DNA of 64,000 nt from Aureimonas sp. SA4125 (GCF_019973775.1 NZ_AP025032.1:3934001-3998000), one strand, 5' to 3'; counted from the stretch's first letter, positions 24,105-35,100 are shown. Made by a program: numbers and translations. Notes: generated by a model from the sequence alone, not told the origin.

Positions 24105-25709
24105 GTGATCGCCAACACCGACCGACGCTGGCAGGCCCTGGCGGGGGCCGCCGGTCTGCTCCTCCTTGGGCTGTTCGTCATCGGCGCCTTCGCCGCGCTT
24201 GTGACGCAGGCGGCCACGATCGATGTCGGTGCGGTCCTCGGCGATCCCTATATCGCCGGCGTCGTGCGCTTCACGCTGCTGCAGGCGGGGCTGTCGACAC
24301 TGTTCTCGCTGGCCTTCGCCTTGCCGCTGGCGCTGGCGCTGCATCGGTTCCGCTTTCCCGGCCGGAGCCTGGTGCTGAGGTTCTTCCTCCTGCCGCAGGC
24401 GCTGCCCGTGCTCGTCGGCGCCCTCGGCATCCTCGCCATCTGGGGCCGCGGCGGCCTCCTCTCCGACGCCCTTGCCGGGCTCGGGTTTGCGCGGCTCGAC
24501 GTCTACGGCCTCACGGGCATTCTCCTTGCCCATGTCTTCTTCAACATGCCGCTGGCGACGCGCCTCCTCGTCGCCGCACTCGACGCGGTGCCCTCGGAAA
24601 GCTGGAAGCTCGCCGGACAGCTGTCGCTCGGGCCCGCCGCCACGTTCCGCCTCGTCGAATGGCCGGCGATCCGTTCCAGCCTGCCGGCTGCCGCGAGCCT
24701 CGTCTTCATGCTGTGCATGACGAGTTTCACCCTCGTCCTCGTCCTCGGTGGCGGTCCGGCCGCGACGACGCTCGAGGTGTCGATCTACCAGTCGCTGCGC
24801 TATGCCTTCGATCCCGCGCGCGCCGTCGTGCTGGCCCTCGCGCAGGTGCTGATCACGGGGATCGTCCTCTTCGCCGTCACGCGATTCGCCGGCCGGGTGG
24901 ACGGCATGGCGACGCTGGGTCGCGCCGCCACCCGCTACGACCGGATGTCGACGGCCGAGCGCGGGCTGGCCGGCCTCGTCATCCTCCTCGGCCTCGGCTT
25001 CGTGCTGGCACCCTTTGCCGCGATCGTCACGCGCGGCCTTGCCGCCGACCTGTGGCGCCTCTTCGGGGAGACCGCGCTGCACCGCGCCGTTCTGACCAGC
25101 ATGCTGGTGGCGACGGCAGCCGCGACCCTCAGCCTCGCTCTGTCGCTGGCGCTCCTCTTCGGTGCCCGTGCCCGGCGCCGCAACGCGGAAGAAGCGGGCG
25201 GACGCGGACTCTACGATCTCGCCGGAAGCCTCGTCCTCGTCGTCCCGCCGATCGTCCTCGGCGCCGGCTGGTTCCTCTGCCTGCGGCAGGTGACAGACGT
25301 CTTTGCCGCCGCGCCCTATCTCGTGGTCGCGACCAATGCGGTGATGGCCATGCCCTTCGTCATGCGCATCGTCGGCCCGGCCCTCTCCTCGTCCGCGGCC
25401 CGCCACGACCGTCTGGCAGAGAGCCTTGGCCTTGCCGGCCTGAACCGTCTCGCGCTCGTCGAGTGGCCGGCGACGCGCGGGGCACTCGGCCTCGCCTTCG
25501 CCTTCGCCCTCGCGCTCTCGCTCGGCGATCTCGGCGTTGCCGCCCTCTTCGGCAACCAGGATTTCCTGACCCTTCCGCTCCTCCTCTACCAGCGCATGGG
25601 CAGCTACCGCACCGCCGACGCCGCCGGGATCGCGCTCATCCTCGGGATCATGACCCTCGTCCTGATGAGCGTCGGCGAAAAGGGATTTGCCCGGAAGGAC
25701 CCGGAATGA
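24105..25709 (+). CDS. thiP: Thiamine ABC transporter permease ThiP
   Basis: 534-residue inner-membrane protein, a fused tandem permease with about 12 spans. Two EAA-type loops for ATPase contact are visible: ESWKLAGQLSLGPAATFRLVEWP near residue 165 and DRLAESLGLAGLNRLALVEWP near residue 435. Start GTG 24105 follows thiB by 13 bp; upstream continuation of the open frame is shadow. Its stop overlaps thiQ. Confidence 0.94.
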   Translation: MIANTDRRWQALAGAAGLLLLGLFVIGAFAALVTQAATIDVGAVLGDPYIAGVVRFTLLQAGLSTLFSLAFALPLALALHRFRFPGRSLVLRFFLLPQALPVLVGALGILAIWGRGGLLSDALAGLGFARLDVYGLTGILLAHVFFNMPLATRLLVAALDAVPSESWKLAGQLSLGPAATFRLVEWPAIRSSLPAAASLVFMLCMTSFTLVLVLGGGPAATTLEVSIYQSLRYAFDPARAVVLALAQVLITGIVLFAVTRFAGRVDGMATLGRAATRYDRMSTAERGLAGLVILLGLGFVLAPFAAIVTRGLAADLWRLFGETALHRAVLTSMLVATAAATLSLALSLALLFGARARRRNAEEAGGRGLYDLAGSLVLVVPPIVLGAGWFLCLRQVTDVFAAAPYLVVATNAVMAMPFVMRIVGPALSSSAARHDRLAESLGLAGLNRLALVEWPATRGALGLAFAFALALSLGDLGVAALFGNQDFLTLPLLLYQRMGSYRTADAAGIALILGIMTLVLMSVGEKGFARKDPE

Positions 25710-26422
25710 CGGACGCAGCGCTCACCCTCGACGGCGTCGTCCACCGCTATGGCGATCTCGTGATGCGCTTCGACCTTGCGGTCGAAGCCGGCGAGTTCCT
25801 GACCGTGATCGGCCCGAGCGGCGCGGGCAAGTCGACGCTCCTCGACCTGGCTGCCGGCTTTCTCAAGCCGGATGCCGGCCGCATCCTCATCGCCGGGACA
25901 GATGTCACCGACGTCCCGCCGGCGGGGCGGCCGCTCAGCATGGTGTTCCAGGACAACAACCTCTTCGCCCATCTCGACGTCTTTCGAAACGTCGCGCTCG
26001 GTCTCTCGCCGCGCCGGCGCGTCGGCGAAGAGAATTCGCGGCGCGTGCGGGAGGCCATCGCCGCCGTCGGCCTTGCCGGCTTCGAACGCCGGCGCCCGGC
26101 CGACATGTCGGGCGGGGAGCGTCAGCGGGTCACCCTCGCGCGCGCCTTCCTGCGCGACCGGCCGCTGCTTCTTCTCGACGAGCCCTTCGCCGCCCTCGGC
26201 CCGGCTCTTCGCCGCGAGATGCTGGAGCTCATCCAGGCGCTGCGGCGCCTGCGCGGCGGGAGGATGGCGATCGTCATGGTGACGCACCAGCCCGACGACG
26301 CGCGCGGCTTTGCCGATCGCATCGCCTTTCTCGATGAAGGCCGAATCGCCGCGATCGGGGCGACGGACGCCATGTTGGCGGAAACCGGCGACGGCGGTCT
26401 CTCCGCCTATCTCGGCCGCTGA
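25706..26422 (+). CDS. thiQ: Thiamine ABC transporter ATP-binding protein ThiQ
   Basis: 238-residue ATPase with Walker A GPSGAGKST, Q-loop VFQDNNLFAHLDVFRNV (the ThiQ-typical QDNNLF), signature MSGGERQRVTLARAFLR and Walker B LLLLDEPFAALGP. ATG 25706 overlaps the thiP stop (ATGA). Completes the riboswitch-controlled thiBPQ operon. Confidence 0.95.
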   Translation: MTDAALTLDGVVHRYGDLVMRFDLAVEAGEFLTVIGPSGAGKSTLLDLAAGFLKPDAGRILIAGTDVTDVPPAGRPLSMVFQDNNLFAHLDVFRNVALGLSPRRRVGEENSRRVREAIAAVGLAGFERRRPADMSGGERQRVTLARAFLRDRPLLLLDEPFAALGPALRREMLELIQALRRLRGGRMAIVMVTHQPDDARGFADRIAFLDEGRIAAIGATDAMLAETGDGGLSAYLGR

Positions 26423-26641
26423 GAACGCCCTGTTCCACCGCATTTCAGGCGGAATTCGCCCCTAGAGGCATGAGGGATCGTGCTGGCCCCACGATGGCGG
26501 CGCGGAAAAGGACGGGGTGTGCCCGCTCAGCCCTTTCGCACTGCAAGCTGATTCGGCTAGACCCTAGTTTCGCACCAAGCGGGTTGGTCGATCGGCGGCG
26601 GCGGATCGACGGCCATGTGACTTTCAAGGAATGATCCGGGG

Positions 26642-28207
26642 ATGGCGGCCCACGCGCTCACTTTGCTTCCAGCCGGAACACGGTCTGCCCCAGGCAGATC
26701 GGCGCTCCGCCGCGGGGCGACGCTGGGGGGGCTCCTGTTGTCGATGGCCGCCCTCGGCGCTTGCGAGACCATCAATGCCAGCCTGCAGGACGTCGCCAAT
26801 GGCGATCCCGGCGTGGTCAAGACCGGCTACCTCCCCGGCCCGGCACGCGAGCCCGTCACCTTCGACAACCTGCAGAAGAACGATCCGCAGGCCTCCATCG
26901 GTCGCTCGCAGCATCCGAAGATCCTGGCAGCCTATGGCGGCGCCTATTCCGATCCGAAACTCGAGCAGACGATCGCGACGATCGTCGGCCGCCTCAGTGC
27001 CGTTACCGACGATCCGAACCGGATCTATCGCATCACCGTCCTCAATTCTCCCAACGTCAACGCCTTCGCTCTGCCCGGCGGCTACCTCTACGTGACGCGC
27101 GGTCTTCTGGCGCTCGCCAACGATTCGGCCGAGGTCGCCGCGGTGCTGGCGCACGAAATGGGCCACGTCACCGCCAATCACGGCATCGAACGCCAGCGCC
27201 GCGAGGCAGCGGCCGAGCTTGCCGGCCGCGTCGTCTCCGAGGTGCTCGAAAGCGATTCGGCGGGACGGGCGGCGCTTGCCCGCGGGCGCCTGAACCTTGC
27301 CAGCTTCTCGCGCAACCAGGAGCTCGAGGCCGATGCCATGGGCATCAAGCAGACCGGCCGGGCCGGCTACGATTCCTATGCGGCCGCGCGCTTTCTGAAG
27401 GCGATGGACTCCTATTCGCAGTTCCGCACCGCCTTCCAGGCGGAAAACCCCAATCTCGACTTCCTCGCCACCCATCCTGCGGCACCGCAGCGCATGGAAC
27501 TGGCCGAGCGGCATGCCCGCGAATTCGGCCCTGCCGGCACCGGCAAGGTCGACCGCGACCGCTATCTCTCGGGCATTGACGGCATGCTGTTCGGCGATTC
27601 GGCCGTCGAGGGCTATGTGCGCGGCCACAGCTTCTATCATCCTGGCCTCGGCATCACCTTCGGTGTGCCGACGGGCTTCGTCATCGAGAATACCGCCGAG
27701 GCAGTCCTTGCGACGGGTCCGGGCGATACGGCGATCCGCTTCGACGGCGTCGCGCTGCCGACCTCGACGAGCCTGACCGACTACGTCACCAGCGGCTGGA
27801 TCGGCGGGCTGGACCCCGCCAGCGTTCGCCTGGAGAAGATCGGCGACCTCGAGGCGGTGTCGGCACGCGCGGCCGGCGGCGAATATGTCTTCGACGTCAC
27901 CGTCATCAGGGTCGGCGGCCAGGCCTACCGCTTCCTGACGGCGCTGCCCGCCAAGGTCGGTGCCGAAGCCGGCAAGGTGGCGGGTGGAGTCGCCAACTCC
28001 TTCCGGCTCTTAACCGAAGCCGAGAAGAGTCAGTTGAAGCCCCTGCGCATCCGGGTCGTCGCGGCCAGGGGCGCCGACACGGTCGACAGCATCGCCGCGC
28101 GCATGGACGGAGTCGATCGCAAGATGGAGATGTTCCGCCTGTTGAACGATCTGGGTCCCGGCGACCAGGTCAGGGCCGGCGAAAACTACAAGATCGTCGC
28201 CGAGTAG
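26642..28207 (+). CDS. M48-family metalloprotease lipoprotein with LysM-like C-terminus
   Basis: 521 residues. Signal region with lipobox LGAC (Cys41), so probably lipid-anchored in the periplasm. The zinc motif HEMGH lies at 171-175 and the third-ligand block NQELEADAMG near 226-234, as in BepA/Oma1-like M48 proteases. After about residue 300 is a beta-rich region unique to the alphaproteobacterial form, and the last 50 residues (ADTVDSIAARMDG, RLLNDLGPGDQVRAGENYKIV) look like a LysM-type fold. It probably helps quality control of outer-membrane or cell-wall proteins; that role is by analogy with BepA. Confidence 0.88.
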   Translation: MAAHALTLLPAGTRSAPGRSALRRGATLGGLLLSMAALGACETINASLQDVANGDPGVVKTGYLPGPAREPVTFDNLQKNDPQASIGRSQHPKILAAYGGAYSDPKLEQTIATIVGRLSAVTDDPNRIYRITVLNSPNVNAFALPGGYLYVTRGLLALANDSAEVAAVLAHEMGHVTANHGIERQRREAAAELAGRVVSEVLESDSAGRAALARGRLNLASFSRNQELEADAMGIKQTGRAGYDSYAAARFLKAMDSYSQFRTAFQAENPNLDFLATHPAAPQRMELAERHAREFGPAGTGKVDRDRYLSGIDGMLFGDSAVEGYVRGHSFYHPGLGITFGVPTGFVIENTAEAVLATGPGDTAIRFDGVALPTSTSLTDYVTSGWIGGLDPASVRLEKIGDLEAVSARAAGGEYVFDVTVIRVGGQAYRFLTALPAKVGAEAGKVAGGVANSFRLLTEAEKSQLKPLRIRVVAARGADTVDSIAARMDGVDRKMEMFRLLNDLGPGDQVRAGENYKIVAE

Positions 28208-28243
28208 GCTTTCGTCGCCACATCGCGCTTCTGGAGTTCCCCG

Positions 28244-28912
28244 ATGGAAAGCCTGCCACGCCGGCTCGAACGGCTGGAGGACGGCCTTGCCGCCCTCCCC
28301 CGCGACTACGACGCGATGACGCTCGGCGAGATCGACGGGTTCATCGCCGCGATCATTCTCTGCCCTGTGGCGATCGATCCGGAGGAATGGCTCGGCCATC
28401 TCTGGCGCAGCACCGACAGCACCGAAACGGTCGACCCCGCCCTCCTCGAAGACCTGCGCGCGAAAATTCTCGACCATTTCAAGCTGACCGCGCTCGGTCT
28501 TAAGGCCGCAGAGGAGGGTTATGCACCCATCGTCTATATCGAGGACGAGAGTGGCGATACCGTTTGGGAAAGCTGGGCGGGCGGCTTTGGCGAAGGCATG
28601 CAGTTGCGCATGGAAAGCTGGGACGCCGTCCGCGGCACCGGCGATGCCGAGGCCCTCGCAGCGCTCGACGGCCTGAAGGAACTCGTCCGAATTGCCGCTA
28701 TGGACTCCCCACCGCCAGCCCAGCTCGGCGGCCTGGTGGCCAAGGCGGCAGATCTCATCCCCGACTGGGTCGAGATTCTCTACGACTGGCGTCTGGCCTA
28801 CCGCCCCGAACCCGTCCAGCTGCCGGTTCGGTCGGAAAAGATCGGGCGCAACGACCCCTGCCCTTGCGGCTCCGGCCGGAAATACAAGAAGTGCTGTGGC
28901 GTGGCGGGATAG
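28244..28912 (+). CDS. YecA/UPF0149-like protein with C-terminal SEC-C zinc motif
   Basis: 222 residues. The N-terminal 180 residues follow the UPF0149 (YgfB/YecA) pattern, with [28 protein letters not shown]. The C-terminus [20 protein letters not shown] is a SEC-C motif (C-x-C-x8-C-C), which binds zinc and is used by SecA and other proteins to reach partners such as SecB or ribosomes. It follows the M48 protease by 36 bp on the same strand. The specific role is unknown. Confidence 0.88.
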   Translation: MESLPRRLERLEDGLAALPRDYDAMTLGEIDGFIAAIILCPVAIDPEEWLGHLWRSTDSTETVDPALLEDLRAKILDHFKLTALGLKAAEEGYAPIVYIEDESGDTVWESWAGGFGEGMQLRMESWDAVRGTGDAEALAALDGLKELVRIAAMDSPPPAQLGGLVAKAADLIPDWVEILYDWRLAYRPEPVQLPVRSEKIGRNDPCPCGSGRKYKKCCGVAG

Positions 28913-28965
28913 CGCAGGCGCGCGTCCATCCCAGCCCGGTCTTTGCGCTGACAGAAGAAAGGGCC

Positions 28966-28981
28966 CCGGGAGATTTCCCGG
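28966..28981 (-). terminator. Probable terminator downstream of rpoH2
   Basis: Stem CCGGGA/TCCCGG with a 4-base loop; reading leftwards it is followed by a pyrimidine-rich CCCTTTCTTCT tract. It sits between the convergent SEC-C gene and rpoH2. The T-tract is interrupted, so it is moderate. Confidence 0.5.
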
Positions 28982-29032
28982 AGCGCTTGTTCGTTGTCCC
29001 GCGTTCACCGCACCGAGGCGGCTGCCACTTCA

Positions 29033-29899
<867 letters not shown>

Positions 29900-29982
29900 G
29901 GATAAACCCCTCAGATGATCTGCGTGCCCTCGGGGCAGCAGCGCGCGTAAGGCTGATAAGAGCGTGCATCGTTCGGTGATGC

Positions 29983-30007
29983 AACGCGGCAAAGCCTAAA
30001 ACGTTCC
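29983..30007 (-). promoter_or_regulatory. EcfG (general stress sigma) promoter of rpoH2
   Basis: On the minus strand GGAAC (30003-30007), 16 bases, CGTT (29983-29986): an exact match to the alphaproteobacterial EcfG/RpoE2 consensus GGAAC-N16/17-CGTT. The start site would be about 77 bases before the rpoH2 ATG. In Sinorhizobium meliloti rpoH2 is a known RpoE2 target. Confidence 0.82.
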
Positions 30008-30119
30008 TGAAAGGGAAATCTTTGGGCGCTAGATAGCGCCGTTCTGGAAAAAGCAAGATGCGCAGACGCAATTTTGCTTTCATCTTGAGGAGCTTAACAT
30101 CCGCCCCTCATATAGCAAA

Positions 30120-30143
30120 CCGGCCGTGACGAATCACGACCGG
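30120..30143 (-). terminator. Rho-independent terminator of carD
   Basis: Read leftwards: a 10-bp stem (CCGGTCGTGA with TCACGGCCGG, one T-G pair) around a TTCG tetraloop, then TTTGCTATA. It lies 45 bp past the carD stop. Confidence 0.75.
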
Positions 30144-30188
30144 TCGGCATTGCATTCCGCGGCCAGGGCCGCAGGCCATCGGCGAGGC

Positions 30189-30791
30189 TTAGGCGGCCTG
30201 AACCTCGACCGCGGTCTCGTCGCCTTCGGCCTCGGCGTCGACTTCCGCCTCGTCCTCGACCTTGGCCCCGCGCTTGGGACCCTTGTTGAGATTGAGCTCG
30301 ATCAACTGCACGGCTTCGGTCTCGGACACCTGGTTCACCGCGGCCAGCTCCCGCGCCATCCGCCCGAGAGCGGCTTCATAGAGCTGACGCTCGGAGTAGG
30401 ACTGCTCGGGCTGGCTGTCGGCACGGTACAGATCGCGGACGACCTCGGCGATCTGGATCAGGTCGCCGGAATTGATCTTGGCATCGTATTCCTGCGCACG
30501 GCGGCTCCACATGGTCTTCTTGACCCGGGCTCTGCCCTGCACGACCTTCAGCGCGCGTTCGACGAAATCGGTCTCGGAAAGCTTGCGCATGCCGACCGCT
30601 TCGGCCTTGGCCACGGGCACCTTCAGGCGCATCTTGTCCTTCTCGAAGTCGATCACGAACAGCTCGAGGGTCATTCCCGCGACGAACTGCTCCTCGATCG
30701 CGACGATCTGCCCGACGCCATGCGCGGGATAAACGATGCTCTCACCTGTCTGGAAACCTTGACGCTGGGAGGTCTTCTTCTGAATGGTCAT
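30189..30791 (-). CDS. carD: CarD/CdnL-family RNA polymerase-binding transcription factor
   Basis: 200 residues. CarD-family proteins bind RNA polymerase beta and stabilise open complexes at rRNA and other promoters. The N-terminal Tudor-like domain has FQTGESIVYPAHGVGQIVAIEEQ and the C-terminal helical DNA-binding part includes VVQGRARVKKTMWSRRAQEYDAKINSGDLI with the conserved Trp. The last 30 residues are acidic and alternate Glu/Ala/Asp. ATG 30789-30791 is preferred over a frame 45 codons longer. It has its own upstream promoter and a strong terminator. Confidence 0.93.
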   Translation of the reverse strand: MTIQKKTSQRQGFQTGESIVYPAHGVGQIVAIEEQFVAGMTLELFVIDFEKDKMRLKVPVAKAEAVGMRKLSETDFVERALKVVQGRARVKKTMWSRRAQEYDAKINSGDLIQIAEVVRDLYRADSQPEQSYSERQLYEAALGRMARELAAVNQVSETEAVQLIELNLNKGPKRGAKVEDEAEVDAEAEGDETAVEVQAA

Positions 30792-31033
30792 ACGCGTGTA
30801 AACTCCCTGTTGTGCCCGGCCACCACAGCCGCTAGACACAGTGACGACGCGGTTGCATCGCCGATTTCGACGCGCTTCCCCCACGCGGTGGAAGCAACAG
30901 CGGCAGCCGACGGACGCGCGGTCCAAGACGACGTCTGGCCATCCGTCTGACGACGGGGTGCCCTCGCGAAGTTTTGGGAGTTGCGCGTCCTTTCGGAACT
31001 GCCACGAGCGAAGGCTAAAACCCCAGACGCAGG

Positions 31034-31056
31034 TTCTCGCTCGACTGTTGCGAGAA
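31034..31056. repeat. Inverted repeat TTCTCGC-N9-GCGAGAA at the carD transcription start
   Basis: Perfect 7-bp arms around nine bases; the right arm touches the -10 box. It could be a repressor site or a 5'-terminal hairpin in the carD transcript. Confidence 0.5.
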
Positions 31057-31084
31057 TATTACCCTATGACGCTTCCAAATTCAA
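31056..31084 (-). promoter_or_regulatory. Sigma70-type promoter of carD
   Basis: On the minus strand TTGAAT (31079-31084), 17 bases, TAATAT (31056-31061). Both boxes are close to consensus with ideal spacing. Start would be near 31049, leaving a roughly 258-base leader before the carD ATG. Confidence 0.68.
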
Positions 31085-31243
31085 GGTTTTGCGCACTGCA
31101 CCGTTGACGTCCCAGCCCGATCGCGGCAGGCGTACCGAGGCGCGACCGAACGCCGCAGGCGCGGTCCGCAGCGTGAGCGGGGCGCACGCGCGGCTCTCGG
31201 GGCGATCGTCGTTGGACCGACCCCGCCCCTTCGCGCCGAAGCC

Positions 31244-31582
31244 TCAGTCGCCCTGGCCCGGCTCTGCCGAAAAATACTTTTCGAACTTGCCTGCCTCGCC
31301 GTCGAACTTCTCCGCGTCGGCAGGCGGATCACGCCTGATCGTGATGTTGGGCCAGAGGTCGGCGTACTGGGTGTTGACCTTCAGCCACTTGTCGAGACCC
31401 GGCTCGGTATCGGGCTTGATCGCCTCGGCAGGGCACTCGGGTTCGCAAACGCCGCAATCGATGCATTCGTCCGGGTGGATCACGAGCATGTTGTCGCCCT
31501 CGTAGAAGCAGTCCACCGGACAGACCTCCACGCAGTCCATGTACTTGCACTTGATGCAATTGTCGGTCACGACATAGGTCAT
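31244..31582 (-). CDS. fdxA: Seven-iron ferredoxin FdxA
   Basis: 112-residue electron carrier. [18 protein letters not shown] and [12 protein letters not shown] carry the cysteines for one [3Fe-4S] and one [4Fe-4S] cluster. The C-terminal extension ([17 protein letters not shown]) is typical of the alphaproteobacterial FdxA family. It follows the helicase and S4 protein on the same strand. ATG 31580-31582. Confidence 0.95.
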   Translation of the reverse strand: MTYVVTDNCIKCKYMDCVEVCPVDCFYEGDNMLVIHPDECIDCGVCEPECPAEAIKPDTEPGLDKWLKVNTQYADLWPNITIRRDPPADAEKFDGEAGKFEKYFSAEPGQGD

Positions 31583-31795
31583 AACGGATCCTTAGCGGAC
31601 AAAACGGGCGCGGGCCCGGTCCATCACGGTAAACATGCAGGGGGGCCACAGCCATTGCGGCGCTGGCGTGCCTGAGGCTTGGGACGTAACGGCTCGGACA
31701 AGGGCTTGCAAGGGTAAAGCATGTCGCCATGCCCCCGCATGTCGGAAGGTTATTTCACGGCCCTCTCCGGCACTCTCTGGCGAAGAGCAGCAATG

Positions 31796-32188
31796 TCAGC
31801 CGTTCTCGTCATTGCTGCGAAACCGGTCGAGCGCGCGGCGCTCGCGCTTGTTCGGCGGACGGGGACTCGGCACATATCCCTCCGGCTCCGGAGGAAAGGC
31901 GGAAGGCGCCACCGGCTCGGGCTTCGGCGTCAGATCCTCGAAGAGCGTCGCCGCCTCAGGTGCGGGGCCCCGCCGTTCGCCGGGGTCGAGGATCTTCAGG
32001 ATGCGCACGCCCTGACCGAGGGCGATCGTCAGGACATCGCCCGGCCGCACGAGCTTGGCGGCATTCGACACCTTCTCGCGGTTTACCCGGACGGCGCCGG
32101 ACAGCATCATCTTCTGCGCCAGACTGCGCGATTTTGCCACGCGCGCGAAGAACAGCCATTTGTCGATGCGCTGTTCGCCTCCGGCCAC
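31796..32188 (-). CDS. S4-domain RNA-binding protein (HslR/Hsp15-like)
   Basis: 130 residues. The N-terminal S4 domain is clear: RIDKWLFFARVAKSRSLAQKMMLSGAVRVN, then GDVLTIALGQGVRILKIL. In Hsp15 this fold binds stalled 50S-tRNA complexes. The C-terminal 55 residues are Pro/Glu-rich and basic at the end. The GTG start at 32186-32188 lies six bases after the helicase stop, so the two are co-transcribed. Confidence 0.88.
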   Translation of the reverse strand: MAGGEQRIDKWLFFARVAKSRSLAQKMMLSGAVRVNREKVSNAAKLVRPGDVLTIALGQGVRILKILDPGERRGPAPEAATLFEDLTPKPEPVAPSAFPPEPEGYVPSPRPPNKRERRALDRFRSNDENG

Positions 32189-32194
32189 GCCGGC

Positions 32195-35100
32195 TTACTT
32201 TCCGAGCTTGTCTCGGAGCGCGGCGAGCTTTGCGAAGGGCGAGTCGGGGTCGACGCGAACGGGCTGCGGCTTGTCGAAGCGGCGCGCCGGCACTTCGGCA
32301 GCGGGTTTGCGCTGCTCATGCTCCCCGCCGGCGCGATTGCGCCCCCCCTGGTTCTCGCGCCCGTCCCGGTCACCAGACGGCTTGCCGGTCCGCGGCGGCC
32401 GAGGACCTTCCTCCTTCTTGAAGCGCGCAGGACGCGAGCCACCCGGTGCATCGCCGCGGCCGGGACGCGGGCCCCGGCGCGTTTCCTGCGAGGCCGGGAC
32501 TGCGGTTTCGTCCGCGGCGGCGGACGCTCCGGCGCGATCCCCCTGGCGTCCACGTCCGCCGGGGCGCGCCCCATCGCGCTGGCCGCTGCGGCCTTCGCTG
32601 CGCTGCAGGCGCCAAACCTGGATGAGCTTCGGTGCCTCGACGACGGGTGGCACCGCGACGACATCGTCGACGACAGCTTCCTCGGCCGGGACGGAGTCGA
32701 TGGCGGCAGGCTCGGCTTCGGCAGCTTCAACGGCTGCCCCGACTTCCTCGGACGTTCCCTCCGACGGGCCGGCCGCATCGTCCTCATTGCCGGGCTCCTC
32801 GCCTTCGGCATCCGTCGATGCATCCGGCTCGTCTCCCGACTCGCCGGGGAAGATCGCGTCGAGCGGCAGCGGATCGCCGTCGTCGCCGGTCGCATCGCTC
32901 GAAACCTCGTCGGGATCGTCGATCGAGCCGCCGGCAGGTTCGCCATCGAAGGCACCCTTGCCAGGGATCATCACGGCTTCGCCCTCGGCAAAGGCTGCCG
33001 GCGATTCGTTCTCGTCCTCGTTGACCTCGGCAAGGCTGGTGACATCGCCGGCATCCGGGGTCTCGTCGGCTGCATCGACGGTACCGACGGCATCCGCCGC
33101 GGCGACCTCGGTCATTTCGCTGCCGATCGCTTCGGCGGGAAGCGCAGCGGCGGAAGGGGTCGCAACCGGCTTCGGAGCGGAAGCCGCGAGGGCCGCTGCA
33201 TCATAGTCGGCGACGGTTGCCTCGACTTCCCTGGCCTCGACGCCTTGCGCACGATAGCCGAGGCCGCGCAGAATCTCGTCCATATCCTCGGCGGTGGCGC
33301 CGAGGATCGACATCATCGCTGGCGTCACCAGGAACTGCGCGCCGTTGTAACCGCCCTCCGGCCGCTTGCCGCCGCCGGGCTTCCAGGCGAGCGCAGGCCG
33401 GATCAGGTCGGCCAGACGCTCCAGAATGTCGACGCGCACGGCGCGGCGCCCGAGCAGGCGATAGCCGGCGAGGCCATAGAAAATAGGATCGAAAGAAGGG
33501 TCCGGAACCGCGGAGGTGCGGCCGGTGGCCAGAAGCTGCGTGACATCGCCGAAGCCTGGCTTGTCGCGGCCGTCGTTCTGGATGGCCCAGAGCAGCGTCA
33601 AGAGGTTCGCCGGTGCCGGCTTCACCAGCGCCGGGACGAAGATGTGGTAGGCGCCGAAACGAACGCCGTGACGGCGAAGGGCGGCGCGCGCCTCCTGGTC
33701 GAGCGCGCGAACCTCCTCGGCGACCTCGCGGCGCTGGATCAGGCCGAAATTCTCGAACAGGCGATAGGCGATGCCCTTGGCAGCCCCTTCGAGGCCCTCG
33801 GCCGTGTGAAGGTCCGCGAGCGGCTTCAAAATGGTCGAGATCTGATAGGTGACATAGCGTTCGGCCCGCGCCGCGACCTTGTCGCGCATCGGTCCCGTCA
33901 ACTGCTCGTCGGCCAGGATGACCACGCGCGGCGCCAGCGCGTTCTCGCCCGGTGCGAGCGAGGCGACTGGCGCTCCCAGCCAACGCACCAGGCCGTCGGA
34001 GCCAAGCGCGACGTCGCCGTTCGGCGAATTGCCGAAGCGTTCCGCCCGTGCCTCGAACTCGCTGGCGAGCGCCTTTTGTGCCGCGGTACGAACCGCCTTG
34101 GCGTCGGGACCATCGGCCTTGACGGCCGGCGTGAACCGGAAGCCCTGCAACTCGCCGACATGGTGGCCCTCGACGAGCACCGTGCCGTCGCTGCCGATTT
34201 CAGCATCCATGACTGCGTTCTCTCTCAGTCGCTTCATCAAGACGCTTGTCCTGCGGTCTACGAAGCGTTTCGTCAACCTGTCGTGCAGCGCGTCGGAAAG
34301 ACGGTCCTCGATGGCGCGCGTCTTTTCCTGCCAGTGTGTCGGATCGGCAAGCCATTCCGGGCGGTGCGAAATATAGGTCCAGGTGCGGATTTCGGCGATC
34401 CGGCGCGACAGGATGTCGATATCGCCCTCGGTCCGGTCGGCGCGCATCACCTGACTCGCCATGTAGTCTTCCGAGATGTGCCCGTTGCCGACAAGGTCCT
34501 GATAAACCGAGGCGATGATCTCGGCGTGCTGAGCCGGGGCGATGCGCCGGTAGTCCGGCAGCTTGCAGGCCTCCCAGAGAAGCTCGACCCGCCGTGCGTC
34601 GGTGGCGCGGGCGGTGATCGCCGGGTCGCGGGCAAGAAACTCGAGCGCCTCCTGGTCGACGGCACGCAGCGCGCGGGTCAGTTCGGGAACGGGCGGGACA
34701 ACGTCGAGGCTCGCCTTCAGCCGGTCGATCGAGCTGAAGTCGAAATCGGGCGAGCGCCACTGCAGCACTTTGACCGGCGCAAAGTCGTGGCTCTCGAGTG
34801 ATTCGACGAGTTCGGGCGCAAAGGGATCGACCCGCCCGGTGACCCCGAACGTGCCGTCGCGCACGTGCCGTCCGGCACGCCCGGCGATCTGGCCGAGTTC
34901 GGCAGGCGTCAGCTGCCGGTATTGAAACCCGTCGAACTTCCAGTCCTGCGCGAAGGCGACATGGTCGACGTCGAGATTGAGTCCCATGCCGATGGCGTCA
35001 GTCGCGACCAGAAAATCGACGTCGCCGGACTGGTAGAGCTCGACCTGGGCGTTGCGCGTGCGGGGCGAGAGGGCGCCCATCACCACCGCCGCACCGCCGC

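Larger units (their letters stand above)
30792..31243. other. Long 5' leader/promoter region of carD
   Basis: About 450 bp between carD and fdxA with no supported gene. It contains a near-consensus leftward promoter (31056-31084) roughly 260 bases before the carD ATG, so the leader RNA would be long. A hairpin-capable repeat lies at its beginning. Confidence 0.55.

Noticed and set aside
31721..34801. 1026-codon open frame antisense to the helicase
   Set aside because: It is opposite a helicase with all its motifs. The frame is Arg/Gly/Ala/Leu-rich without a domain, as expected when high-GC codons are read on the other strand.
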